NCBI GenBank assembly: GCA_024734555.1
Contig: JANPWX010000130.1
Span: 453,894 to 517,893, forward strand
DNA length: 64,000 bases
Direction: 5' to 3'
DNA from: Trochalopteron elliotii
Lineage: Eukaryota; Chordata; Aves; Passeriformes; Leiothrichidae
A program made the translations under genes and the position numbers. Positions 25,901 through 58,000 of this stretch are shown one piece after another. The notes beneath the pieces are model-generated. The model was not told where the DNA came from. It searched no databases and saw only the letters and a program-made list of their open reading frames with translations. The number at the start of each line of letters is the position of its first letter. The first letter of the stretch is position 1.

Positions 25901-28900
25901 CTAGCAGATGGAAACAAACCAGAGATTAACTGATACAAAAACCAACTTCTATTGGAATTAGGTTGCTCACAAACTCACCCTCTGTTACCCTGTCACAAAT
26001 TATCCACATACTATTTACCATACCAGTGTCTCAGTTTGCATGGGTGATCAACAGTCTCAGACTTATGGGTGAGAAAACTACTGGGAACTGCATTCGAATT
26101 TGCTCTCAGACAGTCACTATTTTTGCCAGCTTAGAGCTGATTTTCCCTTCTTAGGAATATGACAAAGTGAATTATCTGAGAAATCCAACAGTCCTGTTCC
26201 TTTAACAGGTGTGGACAGACACGGATTCCATGGGCCTTGTCCGTTTTCTCCTCCCTCTCTTCCCACAGCTGACTTTCTCCCCCTCTTTCTTTAAATGCAA
26301 TAATGGTCTTGCTACTCCTAAGTCAACCTTCCCTCAAAATCTTTCATGAGGGCTAGAAAGGACCTGGAGGAAACATGACTATTTCCAGGCTCTGCTCCTT
26401 TTTACTGACTAAAAAGTAAGGACCCTGTAGTGGTAAAAGCTAAAAAACACTCAAGGGCTAGAAATCAGGATACTATCACTAACAGGTGTGTCCTTTGCAC
26501 AAAATACAAAGCATGTAGGCTTGATGACCACCTACCATTTATTTTATTTAATCCAGATGTCTGAGAGCATCCAGATAAAGCCAAACAAAATCTGGGACTG
26601 CTCTTTCTCTGACCAACAGCTGAATTGAGGACTAAAACAAACAGCTGAACCTGTAGCTGGAGTCTAAGGAATTCAACAGGCTCAGAAACACCAAGACCCT
26701 TACCTTTGATACCTGTAAATTCCAAGAAGCAGGAGACTGACTGGTTTTTAACTCTGAACATTTGAAAGCATCTCCAAGTTGCATTATAAAATACACAGAA
26801 TAAGGATTGGGGGAGTTAATGGATCAGGATTTCTATGGGTGTCTCAAGAGACTGGTTCTTCACCCCAATAGTTAAAAGCTACCAGAACTTCATCAGCTGG
26901 CAAGTCCTGCTCTGCTCCACTTTGCTAAAATAAACAAAAGGACTCCACACATCACCCCTGTGAATTCAGCTCAACCAAAGTATGCAACATTTTACCTTTC
27001 CTTGTTTGGATGTGTTAATCTTGATGGCTGATACTTTCCCCACGTGATCTCCCACAAAAACTCGAAGGGCAGCTGTATCCCAGCACAGAGCTGTGACTTT
27101 TCTGCCCTTATGCTCTGAGGAAACATAAATCCGTTCTGGCTTCCCACGGCGCTCCTGATTCAGCTCCCAGACTACTACAAGGCCTTGGCTACAACAAGTG
27201 AAAAAGAGCATACAGGTAGAAAATAGCTCTTCTAAAGGTTTTAGCAGTTAATAAAGCCCAAAGAAAGAGGCAACCCAAGCGAAGTGGCATGCCTCAGAGC
27301 TGGTTTTGTTGGAGGCTGCATGTTTTCAAAAAGTATCACACCAAGTTCTCATCAAGAATAAATGTCCTTCTTTGCACTACAATGTATAAGCAGCTTTGTA
27401 AGGCTACTCTTATGTTTATTACACTTGTCAGTGAGGATGTGGAAAAACATCTAAATGGATTTTAACAAAAGTAAGTGGAATTAACTATCAATCTCATTCT
27501 ACTATGCTAATGAAAATGCTTCTTTTCATGCTGAAAGGTCTCAGAAAAACATTTATCATAATTCCACATGTATGAGCTCTGCCATAGATGTTCTGTTATA
27601 GAAACAATACTTAATCTAAATGACTATTCCAGAAAAAAAGTTAAGCAAACTGTCTGTGCAGAGAATTATCCTGTAGTGGCCTCTACCAGTTAACCTGGTA
27701 AGTTAACCCTGTGAGTTCTCAGCAGCTGTCCAAGTCTGAAACTTAAAGCTTCTTAAAAATATTAATCTAGTGCTCAGGTTTGCAAGTAGATCACTCACCT
27801 GGTGGCAACAGCAACATAGTCTTCATCGTGCAAACAACAGGCCACCTGGGAAATGGCACCTTCCTGAAAGCAAGCACGGGAGTAAGAGCAGGTGAAAGTT
27901 GTTCCTGTTCTGCCTCTACCACTGTGCAGCTTTCATCTTTAGCTAAAACCAGATTCATGTCAGCAGATGCTACCACTCTGCTGTGATGTGGTTGGTTTTC
28001 ACTGTTTGTTTGGGTCTTGTTTGCAAACACTGAGTGTACTCCAAGGTGCAGCTGACAACAACATCAAGAGCAAGGACTGCAGTGAGTTCTCTGATTTGGA
28101 AAGCACATAAATTACTCTTCTGTCCTCACACCTTGGCAAGTTGTTTGGACAGAATTAAGTGAGGTCCTCCCAGTCTTAAAAAACTGGCTGCATCTATGCT
28201 ATACTGGAAGCAGCAGTGGCTCCTAGGAAATAGCACCTGGCTGCACAAGTAACAATCCCTGTTTCATGATCTATTCCAGCAAGAGCAAGTCGGCCTATCT
28301 TTTCTTCTCTTATACAGGTGTGTCACAGTTTGGACATTCAAACACTGGGAGTCATCTACTTGTGAGGTGCTCTGGTTTCCTACTCAAAATTTTCTTCTAA
28401 TCCTCAAATATTCAGGTGACTTTGCTGCTGCTTTTAAAAAGTAAGAATTTGAAAAACCAAGGCCTGACGCTCTGAAGTAATTTTTTTCACACTTCACAAA
28501 ACCTAATATGCCACACATGCTGGGGAGACTGCAGAACTACAAGCTATTTTAAACACAGCAGCCCAATTTGGACACCTTCTTTGGACAATCCAGTAAGCTG
28601 AAGATGCCTTTTGACTCTTAAAATACATGAACTTGAAATAATGTTTCTTGCCCAGCCTCATTGCTGGAAATTTTCATTTAGAATTTTTATCCTTACCTTG
28701 TGAGTGAGAAAGAGTCTTTGCTTCCAACCATCCTTCTGAATAAGGTTCAGTCCTCCTCCTGAGCTGCCTAGAGCCAGCCATCTCTTTGACACATCTATAC
28801 ATGTGCACTGAAGGAATAAAAACCATAATGCATAACCTGATCACAGCATCTTTTTCTTGCATTATTATGGTGGTTTTCTTAAAGGCTTCATTGTTCATCA

Positions 28901-29320
28901 GCTGTGTGTACCACTCTTGAACCACTGGCAGTGAAGGTTATTAAACAGCACTTTGCAATTGGAGCAAAGAGTGTAAGCAGTGTCAGGCTCTGTTAAGTAC
29001 CCACAGCTGCATTATGGAAACACACACAGAGTAACAGAGTCCATTATCTTCATGCTTTATTGCCAAAGTACTCTCCCCCCTCAAGATGGTATGCACACAC
29101 TCCAAAAAGAATTAGATTAATCCTATAGCTTAATCAAATAATTAGCCAAATGGGGTCATTACTCGAATTAAAAAAAAAAAAAAATTAAAAAAGCCACACA
29201 CCACAAACTCACCTTCAGACGACTGGAATCCAGCCGGAGTGCAGAAAGCAACGGATCCAAACACTCCAGCTCGGCCAAGACATGGTTGTAAGAGTCTGGA
29301 ATTACTGGCACAGAGGCCAT
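10934..29320 (-). CDS. HPS5: HPS5, BLOC-2 complex subunit
   Basis: HPS5 joins HPS3 and HPS6 in BLOC-2, a cytosolic complex that directs endosomal cargo to melanosomes and other lysosome-related organelles. Coding exons (5'->3'): 29320-29213, 28807-28697, 27863-27799, 27188-26996, 25602-25469, 24893-24678, 24367-24296, 24049-23961, 23035-22857, 22635-22477, 21406-21247, 19241-19118, 17394-17248, 16755-16681, 16190-15586, 14453-14330, 14142-13987, 13332-13213, 12918-12805, 12485-12379, 11711-11426, 10994-10934. They sum to 3405 nt, or 1134 residues, against about 1129 in human, and every junction keeps phase. The N-terminal WD40-like propeller (roughly 1-350) includes [25 protein letters not shown] and VTALCWDTA. 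Other family blocks are [46 protein letters not shown] and [11 protein letters not shown]. The protein ends RFLWSQQA. The 605-nt exon encodes an acidic, poorly conserved linker. The frame is intact with no premature stop. One intron uses a GC donor (25468). Confidence 0.98.
13559..13690. repeat. T/G-rich low-complexity tract in an HPS5 intron
   Basis: Long T runs separated by GGG and TTG units, including (TTG)4-5. In the HPS5 transcript it reads as an A/C-rich tract of about 130 nt lying between the exons ending at 13987 and starting at 13332. It probably arose by microsatellite expansion from an A-rich tail. Confidence 0.8.
15233..15385 (-). mobile_element. SINE with tRNA-Ile head and CR1-like tail
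   Basis: Read on the minus strand from 15385, the head contains TAGCTCAGCTGG (pol III A box), a GCTAATAAT anticodon-loop segment and GGGTTCAAGCC (B box), then TATGGACCA, a clear match to tRNA-Ile(AAU). Next comes TAAGAGCTGGACTTGATCAT followed by TTTCAACTCAGAATAACC, the kind of 3' sequence shared with CR1 LINEs, which supply reverse transcriptase in trans. It ends in an A-run on that strand. This composite resembles the songbird TguSINE1 family; the family name is from memory. It sits in the HPS5 intron between exons 15586 and 14453, in the same orientation as the gene. Confidence 0.85.
25155..25410 (+). mobile_element. Short CR1 LINE fragment in an HPS5 intron
   Basis: The plus strand reads, with frameshifts, as the CR1 reverse transcriptase stretch around TTE.LAGW.DEG..VDVVYLD, including CATGAATTTATGGAAGGGAA and TGGATGTTGTCTATCTTGAT. 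It is in antisense to HPS5, within the 575-nt intron bounded by exons ending at 25469 and starting at 24893. Boundaries are approximate. Confidence 0.7.
25463..25469 (-). other. HPS5: GC splice donor of HPS5 (GC-AG intron)
   Basis: The exon 25602-25469 must end at ...GAG AG to keep Asp-Thr-Glu-Arg-Glu-Lys in frame with the next exon, which starts at 24893 after ..CCCTAG. The donor is then AG|GCAAGT, with C at position +2 of the intron. All other positions match the U1 consensus, as is usual for functional GC donors. No GT alternative nearby keeps the conserved protein sequence. Confidence 0.88.
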
Positions 29321-29382
29321 GGATGCACACAACTAGTGTTGCTCACTCATGGGTGCATTATGGCCTCAGCTTTTAGTGCTAC
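29321..29382 (-). other. HPS5: 5' UTR portion of HPS5 coding exon 1, with two tiny uORFs
   Basis: A good acceptor TTTTTGGCAG ends at 29383, so the exon probably begins at 29382. Before the HPS5 ATG at 29320 there are two short upstream frames: ATG CAC CCA TGA at 29358-29347, and ATG with four further codons ending in TAG at 29350-29333. They overlap. An in-frame TAG precedes the main ATG, so the chosen start is the first possible one in its frame. A separate upstream noncoding exon is expected near 30.3 kb or inside the N gap. Confidence 0.6.
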
Positions 29383-30279
29383 CTGCCAAAAATAAAGCTC
29401 TTGATCAGATCACTTTTCAGTATTACAGCTAGTGCTCTGTGCTTAAAGAAACAGCAAGTGTTTTGCTACTCAAAAACTGGCAGGTTTCAGTGTGCCAAAA
29501 AGAGGCCCAAGGGCTTGAAAATAAGACCCCTGCTTCATTTATGAGTTTTTTTTCAAGTTCATTTTTGAAAACTTAGCCTATCAGATAGCCCACCTAGAAA
29601 TATTTAAACTGTAGCTATATTTACATCTGCCTGTGAAACAAATTAACATGTAGCTATGGAAAATGCCTTGTTTTATGGAAAAACACACTTTTCCCCACAC
29701 CATCCACTGTTGATTTGAAACTTTCTCAAGGAAAACATTTAGTATCATCTACTGCATCATATTTAGCATCATCAACTACATTGTATTCTCTCCCAAAACT
29801 AAATTGAAGAAGTATTATCCTCAAGTTATACTAAATTTAGAATTAGCTGCATTTGTGCATTTTGATACAATTATAAGCTATCCTCTCCACAGTATGTCTT
29901 CTCCCACATTCAAGAGATAACACAGAGTGAAAACCAAGAATTAAATAACCACTGAAATCGCAACCTCATGGGTTTCCTAAGCAGCACATACTTTAAAATA
30001 ATTTCTTGTTGAGTTTAAAGTCTAAATCTGCGCATTGCTTAACAAAACCCCAAACCTGTTACACTGCACAGTCAAGTCCCGAAATTTCTAGGTAACCTTT
30101 AGTATGCGGTCTCATAAATTCAGGAACTCCGTCCCAAAAAACCCGTCACAGGGGAAATTTACATTTCCTCCAAAGAAAAGCGAACGCTCACTCTCACCAG
30201 GCACTAGGAAAAGGGAAGAGGCACATTTAGCCAACGAAACTAAAAGTTATCTCTGCAAAATTCTCAAAGCGTCATAAAA
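29383..30279. other. HPS5 5' intron; nothing else seen
   Basis: AT-rich intronic DNA between the coding first exon of HPS5 and the GC-rich shared promoter. No repeat, exon or RNA gene recognised. Confidence 0.5.
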
Positions 30280-31110
30280 ACCTTAATGGCCACTTCTGCC
30301 CTGCCCTGCTCCCTGCCACATCCCGCCTTTGTAGCCCCGAGCTGCCGGCTGGGGCTGAATCCGCGACACCGTGGGAGACTTCATCTCCCGTACACGGAGT
30401 AAGGCGAAGGATCGCAAAGGGCAGAANNNNNNNNNNNNNNNNNNNNNNNNNNNNNNNNNNNNNNNNNNNNNNNNNNNNNNNNNNNNNNNNNNNNNNNNNN
30501 NNNNNNNNNNNNNNNNNNNNNNNNNNNNNNNNNNNNNNNNNNNNNNNNNNNNNNNNNNNNNNNNNNNNNNNNNNNNNNNNNNNNNNNNNNNNNNNNNNNN
30601 NNNNNNNNNNNNNNNNNNNNNNNNNNNNNNNNNNNNNNNNNNNNNNNNNNNNNNNNNNNNNNNNNNNNNNNNNNNNNNNNNNNNNNNNNNNNNNNNNNNN
30701 NNNNNNNNNNNNNNNNNNNNNNNNNNNNNNNNNNNNNNNNNNNNNNNNNNNNNNNNNNNNNNNNNNNNNNNNNNNNNNNNNNNNNNNNNNNNNNNNNNNN
30801 NNNNNNNNNNNNNNNNNNNNNNNNNNGTGGGTGATGCGGATCGAGGGAAGGCCGGGCTGGCCCCTCAGGCCCGTACATCCCCCCCGCCGTGCCCGGGACA
30901 AACAGCACTGCTGTCACCTCTCCATCCCGCTGACAGATCGCTGCCACCCCTCGGGGTGCTGCTCAGCCCGCTCCCGGACCTTGGCAGCGTCCCTGTGCCG
31001 CTGCGGGTCAGACTGGGCCATTGGCACAGATATTCCATGATTCTGCTGCTGCCTGCGGGGAGCGGAAGCCCAGCAGCTGCAAGGCCTGCATTGATCTGTC
31101 AGAGCTTGCC
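30280..31110. promoter_or_regulatory. Bidirectional HPS5/GTF2H1 promoter, GC-rich, with gap
   Basis: GC content and CpG density rise sharply on both sides of the N run, contrasting with AT-rich flanks, and the two genes diverge from here. No TATA box is seen. At 30378-30390 the sequence ACTTCATCTCCCG differs at one position from ACTAYRNNNCCCR, a ZNF143-type element common in bidirectional housekeeping promoters. It overlaps the inverted repeat GGGAGA/TCTCCC (30373-30389). The untranslated first exons of both genes are expected here but their donors cannot be placed with confidence. Confidence 0.7.
30427..30826. other. Assembly gap (400 N)
   Basis: A run of exactly 400 N inside the GC-rich promoter, probably a nominal or estimated gap where GC-rich DNA failed to assemble. 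It very likely hides one or both transcription start regions. Open frames drawn across it are meaningless. Confidence 0.98.
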
Positions 31111-51304
<20,194 letters not shown>

Positions 51305-51625
51305 GGGCACATCCTGTACAGGTCTGAGAGCAAAGCCTGCAATAGGGTAGGACTACAGCCTAGGTATGTGCAGATCTTAGAGTTGTTGCAGGAAGACCTG
51401 CCAGCTGTGGACTTCTGGAAACGATGCTAACTGAACTTGCACATTTTTGAAAAAGAACTGAGATTAAACTTGAAAACTGGGGAGAAAAACAAGGAAGAAC
51501 CAAAACAGAAGAGCTGAGGCGCAAAAATATTTAAAAGACACTGTTTACTGCAGTTACTCAGGAACTGCTTTTGATTTGCATAAAGAGCTGCTTTCAGAAA
51601 TAAAAAAATTTAAAGAGGGTGCATT

Positions 51626-51631
51626 AATAAA
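51626..51631 (+). terminator. GTF2H1: Proximal poly(A) signal of GTF2H1
   Basis: AATAAA about 320 nt after the stop codon, followed by a T-rich downstream element (TTTGTTTTTCTGTCTAATTT). A second AATAAA 27 nt upstream could act with it. Confidence 0.6.
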
Positions 51632-52069
51632 ATTTGTTTTTCTGTCTAATTTTTTTTAAGTGTATGGCACAGGGTAGATCTCAAAAGTTTTTCTTCACTG
51701 GATTCTGACATTTTCTTGAATTCTGTTTGTACTTTCTGCAACAGTTTAACAATGATGTTTTAAAACATAGCTGAGACTGTTTTTGCTTCAAACATCTGGG
51801 AGAGTGTAACTGTCAGAAGACAAGCTCCTGCCATATGTTTCCCCACCAATTGGAAGCAAGAGACATTGCACTGAAAGCTGTTCATGGTCTGGGGTCCCTA
51901 AAGGTACACAGGGGTAAACTTTTGCCTGAAGTCTTCAATTTTTATGCAAAAATTTTTCAGCCATCAGTTTTGCATGTTTCCTTTTGAGTGCAAGTGTGTG
52001 CTACTGCAATCTTTTTTTTAATGGTGGCATTTGTTCTGAGGAGAGAATGCATTTTTAAAAATGAAATTA

Positions 52070-52075
52070 AATAAA
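52070..52075 (+). terminator. GTF2H1: Distal poly(A) signal of GTF2H1
   Basis: AATAAA about 770 nt after the stop codon, with T-rich sequence 20-40 nt downstream. A further AATAAA at 53897-53902 would imply a much longer 3' UTR and is less likely. Confidence 0.5.
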
Positions 52076-52095
52076 GTTTCTTACAAAAGAAGTCA

Positions 52096-55000
52096 TTTAT
52101 TTTCAACTCTTAGGCATTTTTTATTTCTTCTCCTAAATCTGTTTTCCTTCACTCTTCCCTTTTGACTATTATACTGTTTTTGGCGAAATGATAATCATTG
52201 CAGAGAAAAATATGTTATTTACAGTGTCCATAGGTATTGGGAATCTGTGCCATACTTTGTTCTAAATAGAATCAGTTCACAGTTTCAGACCAACTTGTCT
52301 TGTATTAAATGTGACTTAAATGCAAAGTAACCCCCTTTTCTAGAATATATGCAGTTTATGACAACCTTGTATTTTTTTGTCACTTTGACTGGACAAAGGC
52401 CCAGTATGGGCTACCGAACTTTTTTACTTCAGATTAAATGTGACTGTTAAAGATGCATCTACTACAAAGACAAATCAGACTGACAATATGTATTCAAAGC
52501 AAGCACAGCAGTGTTCAGTACAGCAGAAGAAATTCCCCAAACCTGCATGATGGCTTAAATACTACATTTTGGTATGATGCTAAAACGTGATAGTATGATG
52601 TTGGGTGGATAATTCTTGAAAAATGCTACAGCAGAAAAGATGTATTGGTGTAGCCAAGTGGGTGCTTGTTCTGTGCTGCTGCTCCATTTATGCAAGAGGA
52701 GTTCTTTCTTTAACTGGTGCGTGTGGAAGTCAGCAGCTTCTTTTGACCCTTTTCTTTCAGATTTTTGTATTATGCTATAACATTTTGGTAAAAGCTGGGT
52801 TTTGGTTAAATATCACGTCTGCACCAAAGTCCTGCTCAGAAATGTGTGTATATTGTTCAGCCTCATTCCCTGTCTGCTGCTGCAGATCCATGCATGATCC
52901 CTGCTCTGCACTGTCCGTGTGGTTCTGCTACAAGAAGTGACTGGGCTCAAGCAGAGATGCCCACTGGTCTTGACAGGGTGAAAATGTCACTGGGAATACA
53001 CAGATGTACTAGAGCATTTGGGGGATGAGGTGCACACCTTGTCAAGAGTTACCTCTTGTGAGAACTAAACTTTCTCTAAAATTTACATTTAGGGTGTGGC
53101 TTTATGCAGCCAAATCCTCTTGTAAGTGCAGGCAGCTCCCAGATAAAAAGGGTAGTTTTGTTCTTCCCCAATCCAAAGCATTTGGTCTAGCAATTCTGGG
53201 GCCAATTCCAACTGTTCCTTGAAAGCTAACACACCTTTCATGATATCAGAGGGCTAGGGTCAAGAAAACAGGTCTGATTTACACTCTAACTGTGCCTGAA
53301 GCTATGAACAACACATTTAAGTATTAGACTGCACTGAGACTTCATTTTTAAAAAATCTTAAGAGAGTTTTGAATACAGAACTAACTCACCTTTAATTAGA
53401 ATGTATTTTTTGTTCCTGGTAAGGCTGGGCAAAATGGTTAACATGGTGAAAAAGTGTCAGTGCATCACAAGAACATTTTACAGCTCCAAGGACTGATGTT
53501 TATAACCATTTTGGGGATGGTGTTGCAATAGCTTTAAGTTATTATAATGATACCAGGCTATCATGACCAGAACTAGAGGGAGGAGGACTATGACACAAAA
53601 TTCATCAGTTTTGCCTAGAGACTGTACAGGCAAGGCTGCTATGCACTTCATACTGCTTTTTCAGGTATTGTGGCAATAAGGCACAGGCCCCTCCTCAAGT
53701 AAAGGGAGGTAAACTAAATAGTCTTTCTACATTGTGTTCCCCTTTTCTGTAGCATGGTCCAAAACACAGATCCATTCCTTAAGTTTTGAAACTGAATCAT
53801 CATGCATTATATTACTATTGGAATCTTTATACTGACTTGTATTTTTAATGAGAATTCATAAAACTTGTATCATTGGCATTGATCTAAGATTTGTAGAATA
53901 AACCCTACTGAATTCTGAAGTGAAGTCTTCTCTAATGCTTAGGCTGTGTTTTCTGATGGAGTTAAACCCCTAACAGGCTCTATTGAGGTCTAAATTGGGA
54001 GAAGTGTGTGTAACTCACTTAGCTGTCCCTTGGTGCTGGATAGATCAGCAGCAAAAGGGTTACAATATAATTACTGTCAAATTGTTTCATTTTCAGGATT
54101 TGAAAACTACTGTTGTCCAAGGAATCTACACCCTTACTTGTGCTACACTGTCCCCTCTGTTCCCTATCATTGAAAAGCCACTTGAGGTCTCCAGGGATTA
54201 GTACTCTGCTTGTTCCATATATTGATGCAGCAGCTGTTGGTTCAGGAGAGCTGCACAGGAGCTTTGTCAGTCACTCTAATCCAAGGTTTGCTAGTAATGA
54301 GAAGGGAGAATGCAGATAGCAGCCTGTGCATTTCAGCAGATGAAGGGATTTAGATGCACCACAGAAAAGGCTGGGCTAATTATCTCCCAAGAGCTCTACC
54401 CCAGTCAGGGACAGGAGGGGACATCCACTGCAGCCACCATATAAGCAATTTCTTAAATGCTCACAGGGTAGCTCGCAAGACTATTATCTGCAGCTTCCTA
54501 ACATGGTAAAGACCTCACCAAGGCCCTCTTGTCCTTTTCCAGATGGATGAGTTCCTCTGCTTAAGGTTTTTTTTTTAGAGCTACAACTATTTTTCCTTAC
54601 TTATGCTGTAAGTACATCTTTACAACTTCTAGGAGGTGGTATCAGCTAGAAAGCATTCCTTATCCTTGCCCAAACTCCTATGGAACAGCTGCTTTATCCA
54701 GAAAGTCACTTGTATAAGCAGGGAGAGTAACAAGGAGAAAGCTTAAGACCCAGTTTTCCGTTATCCACCCTGTTTCCTTTTAGGGAAGAGCCTGCCCAAG
54801 CATCCCTGTGGCAAGTAAATTTTTGAATAGCAATCAGACATCACTGGTGATCTAACAGTGATCCTCCATAAACGCAGTAACAGATGTGTTCCTACAGCAG
54901 AGCTCAAAAGCCTAGGGAACCACAAAATTACCTCACCCGATCTCCCACGTGTGTTTCAGGATACTGCATTTCCTCTCAGCTCTCTGCACATCATCTCCCC

Positions 55001-58000
55001 AAAAGATAGCCAAGTCTGTCTGCTGACAGCAAGGGGGTTTGTTAACATCCTAGATGAAAGGTGCTCTGTGAGGGCCCTTTTGGGGTGGAAGGGACCAGAC
55101 TAGAGGTGCAAGATGGAGCCAGCACAGCTGACATGGCTGAAGGAGCCAGACCAGAGCCCAGCCGCCCCTGGGCACTCCTGTGCCCAGCCCTGGGCAGTGA
55201 GCACCCCACAGACCCCTGATACCCTCAGTGAGGGAGCTCTGTACACTTGTACCCTGCTTCCCACAGCCCACACTGTGCCAGTTCTCCTTTGTGCTGCTCT
55301 CCAGGCAGCTTTGGGCTCACAGCCGGGTGGCAGAGTGCCACCACAGTGATGGCAAAAGTGCCTTCAGGAATGCAGTCCTTGCTGGCACTTACCCACATGC
55401 TCTCAGCTGCCGTGTTTCCGCCCAGGAACATTTCCATCCCCTCCAAAACCTGACAACCCTCTGGTCTTCCTCTCCCCATTAAAGCCCACATACTCTTCAT
55501 TGTGGAAAAGCCTTGTGGAACTACTGCAGTAGTTCAGGTGTCAGCATATCCCCAAGGAAAAATGTCCTGTACTTAGACCCTGTCCTCCCTGCATGCTAAG
55601 ATCCTGTTGTTTTATTATCTAACTCACAGCCCTCACAAACCATAAGTTAAATCTGAATCTGCTGAAGGCAACTTCCCCCCAAATACCCATAAACCTGGAC
55701 AGTTTTGTTCTCTAGAGCATCACCTTCCATTCTAAGTTCACTCACTAGCACATCCTGACAAACCATCATTCTATTAGAATTCCTGCACCCTGCAGAAGCA
55801 GCCTCAAGCACTGCTGACATCCCCATTTCCCTGCACCACTCTCCTCAAGCAAGCTCCTGCCCTGTGTGCTCACCCATAGGACTGCCCATCACCTCTTGGG
55901 CACAATGCTGTCTCCACCAGGTTGGTCACCTCATAACCTGGGAATCCCAGATCCCTTCTGTGTAACCTCCCCAGGGCTTGGCTGCCAACACAATCTGTGT
56001 GCACCCACAGCTGTACACTTCATCCCCTAAACCCTGTCTGCAGCATCTCAACAGGACTCCAACTGCAGGTTCCAGGGAAAAGAGGGACACATTGGAGCAT
56101 ACCCAAACTAAAGCTTCTGTTAAAAAGACAAGACGCAAAAATTTTGGGAATTGGTCAGAGGTGACCAGACTTTCTGGGGCAGGGCCTCCTGCCTCTCTCC
56201 AGGTACTGCACAGGGAGTGTTGGCCTCAGGTGGGACTTCCAGCTTGTTACATGAACCACAGCAGTGTTGTTGGGTTCCTCCCTGATCTCACCTGCAGCTG
56301 ATGGGCTGATCCAGATAAAACAGCATTGACAGGAACTTTATTTGACACACTGCATGTCCCATGATCAGAATTGACAACTCAAATGCAACAGCCCCACGAC
56401 AGCCACTTCCCTGTAAGCACTCCCCCCATTTCTACCTTTGCCCAACTGCAGATAGGCTGTCAAGGAAATAAAAGCCCAGTTGTAAAGCCACGTGGGCCCT
56501 CAGTGACAACCCCTGAGCCTGGGCACGGCTCCCCTCCGCTTCCGGCCACGAGCTGATCATGAAGGGAAGCAGCGGCAGCAGCAGCAGCGAGGGACTGGAG
56601 CAACGCTGGCATCAGCCTGGCTGGCCCTACCAGGTGTGACTCAGCAGGAGAAAGATTGCTGGGCCAGAAGCAGGCAGCAGATATCTCTGCTGGTAAGCAC
56701 CAACCACCCTGTTCTGCAAAACCAGGCCACATGAAGCACATCACTGTGCAAAATGCTTTACAGCAGCCTGGCATGGGACCCGGGGGAGATGTCTCTCTTT
56801 ACAGAGGCATTATGTCACCAAAACCAGAATGTTTCTTTTTGCCCTGCAGAGCTCAGGAAATTGCACCCTCATGGTCTTTCTGCCTTCCTCACCCTTCAGA
56901 TAAAGCTCCCAAACTGGCTTGTGCTGTTTTACAGCAGGCAGTGGAACGTTTCTCTAGAGACCTCAGTCCTGGACAGGGATCCTGGGTGCTGCAGCAATGA
57001 AACAGCCTTTCTCCATGGCTTGCCACTCCCTTGGGCACAGCTCCTCACCTTGCCTTAACAAAAGCAAACACATACAACAGTCCAAAGACAAACACAGGGG
57101 TCACTAGTTGATTTTGTGATTACCATTCTCAGGTGATAACCACTACTTTATGCTGAGCAAGCACCAACACTCCACCATGGTAAACCAGAAGCAGTGTCAG
57201 AGCTGTGATCCAGTCCTTAAGTGAGGTCCTGTTCAGCTAAAGTATTCAGGATCTCTAACCAGGGATTTAAGATGCATTTTTCCCCAGGGAGGCAGAAAAT
57301 CCCTTCTCATCATACTCCCTCCCAGGAAGCCCTTCATGACACAATTTCTAAACTTCACATCACAAGACTGACAACCCTTTTAGTTGTAGAAAAGGGGATG
57401 ATCCCAGATCTTAGCCAAGCCCAGGCATTCCCATCTGGAAAGCAGAGACTGCTAGCAGTTTCATTGGTGCTGGTCTCTCTCATGAGAGGAGACTGATGAG
57501 AGCATCTTTGAACCTCATTCCCCAGCCATACCACTGACAAGCTGACTCTGTGCCACACACCCCAATACCAAAGCACACGAGGGGGGAGAAAACAAACCAA
57601 CCCCCAAAATAAGCAGTGTCCATCCCCTTACCAGCCCCAAATTCAGTAGCACTAGCCATTGCCAGCCTCTGCTCAGGTAAGTATCATGACAGACACCTAG
57701 ATAGGGACATCTCATTCTCACTCTCAGGGAAATGGGTGCTTTGAATCTCCTCTTCTCCCCGCCCCTCACCCTGCTCCTGCAGCAGCAACTACCTTTTGTG
57801 GGGCTGGGATGGGAACAAAACCTCAGGAATACCAGCCCTGGAGGAACCATGACAGTGGACAAGTGCCCTGGCAGCATGGCTGGCAGGGCCTAGCCTTGAT
57901 CCCTAACCCCCCACCCCTGTTTAATGCAGGCAACCTGGTTTCTGAAGCCACAGACACACTCTGAACCCCTCCCTGAGAGCTCCCTGTCATGCCCAAGCTG

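Larger units (their letters stand above)
51305..52095 (+). other. GTF2H1: GTF2H1 3' UTR
   Basis: AT-rich sequence following the TGA at 51302-51304, with poly(A) signals AATAAA at 51599-51604, 51626-51631 and 52070-52075. The last is followed by a T/G-rich stretch typical of a cleavage region. The 3' end is therefore most likely near 51.65 or 52.09 kb. Confidence 0.65.
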
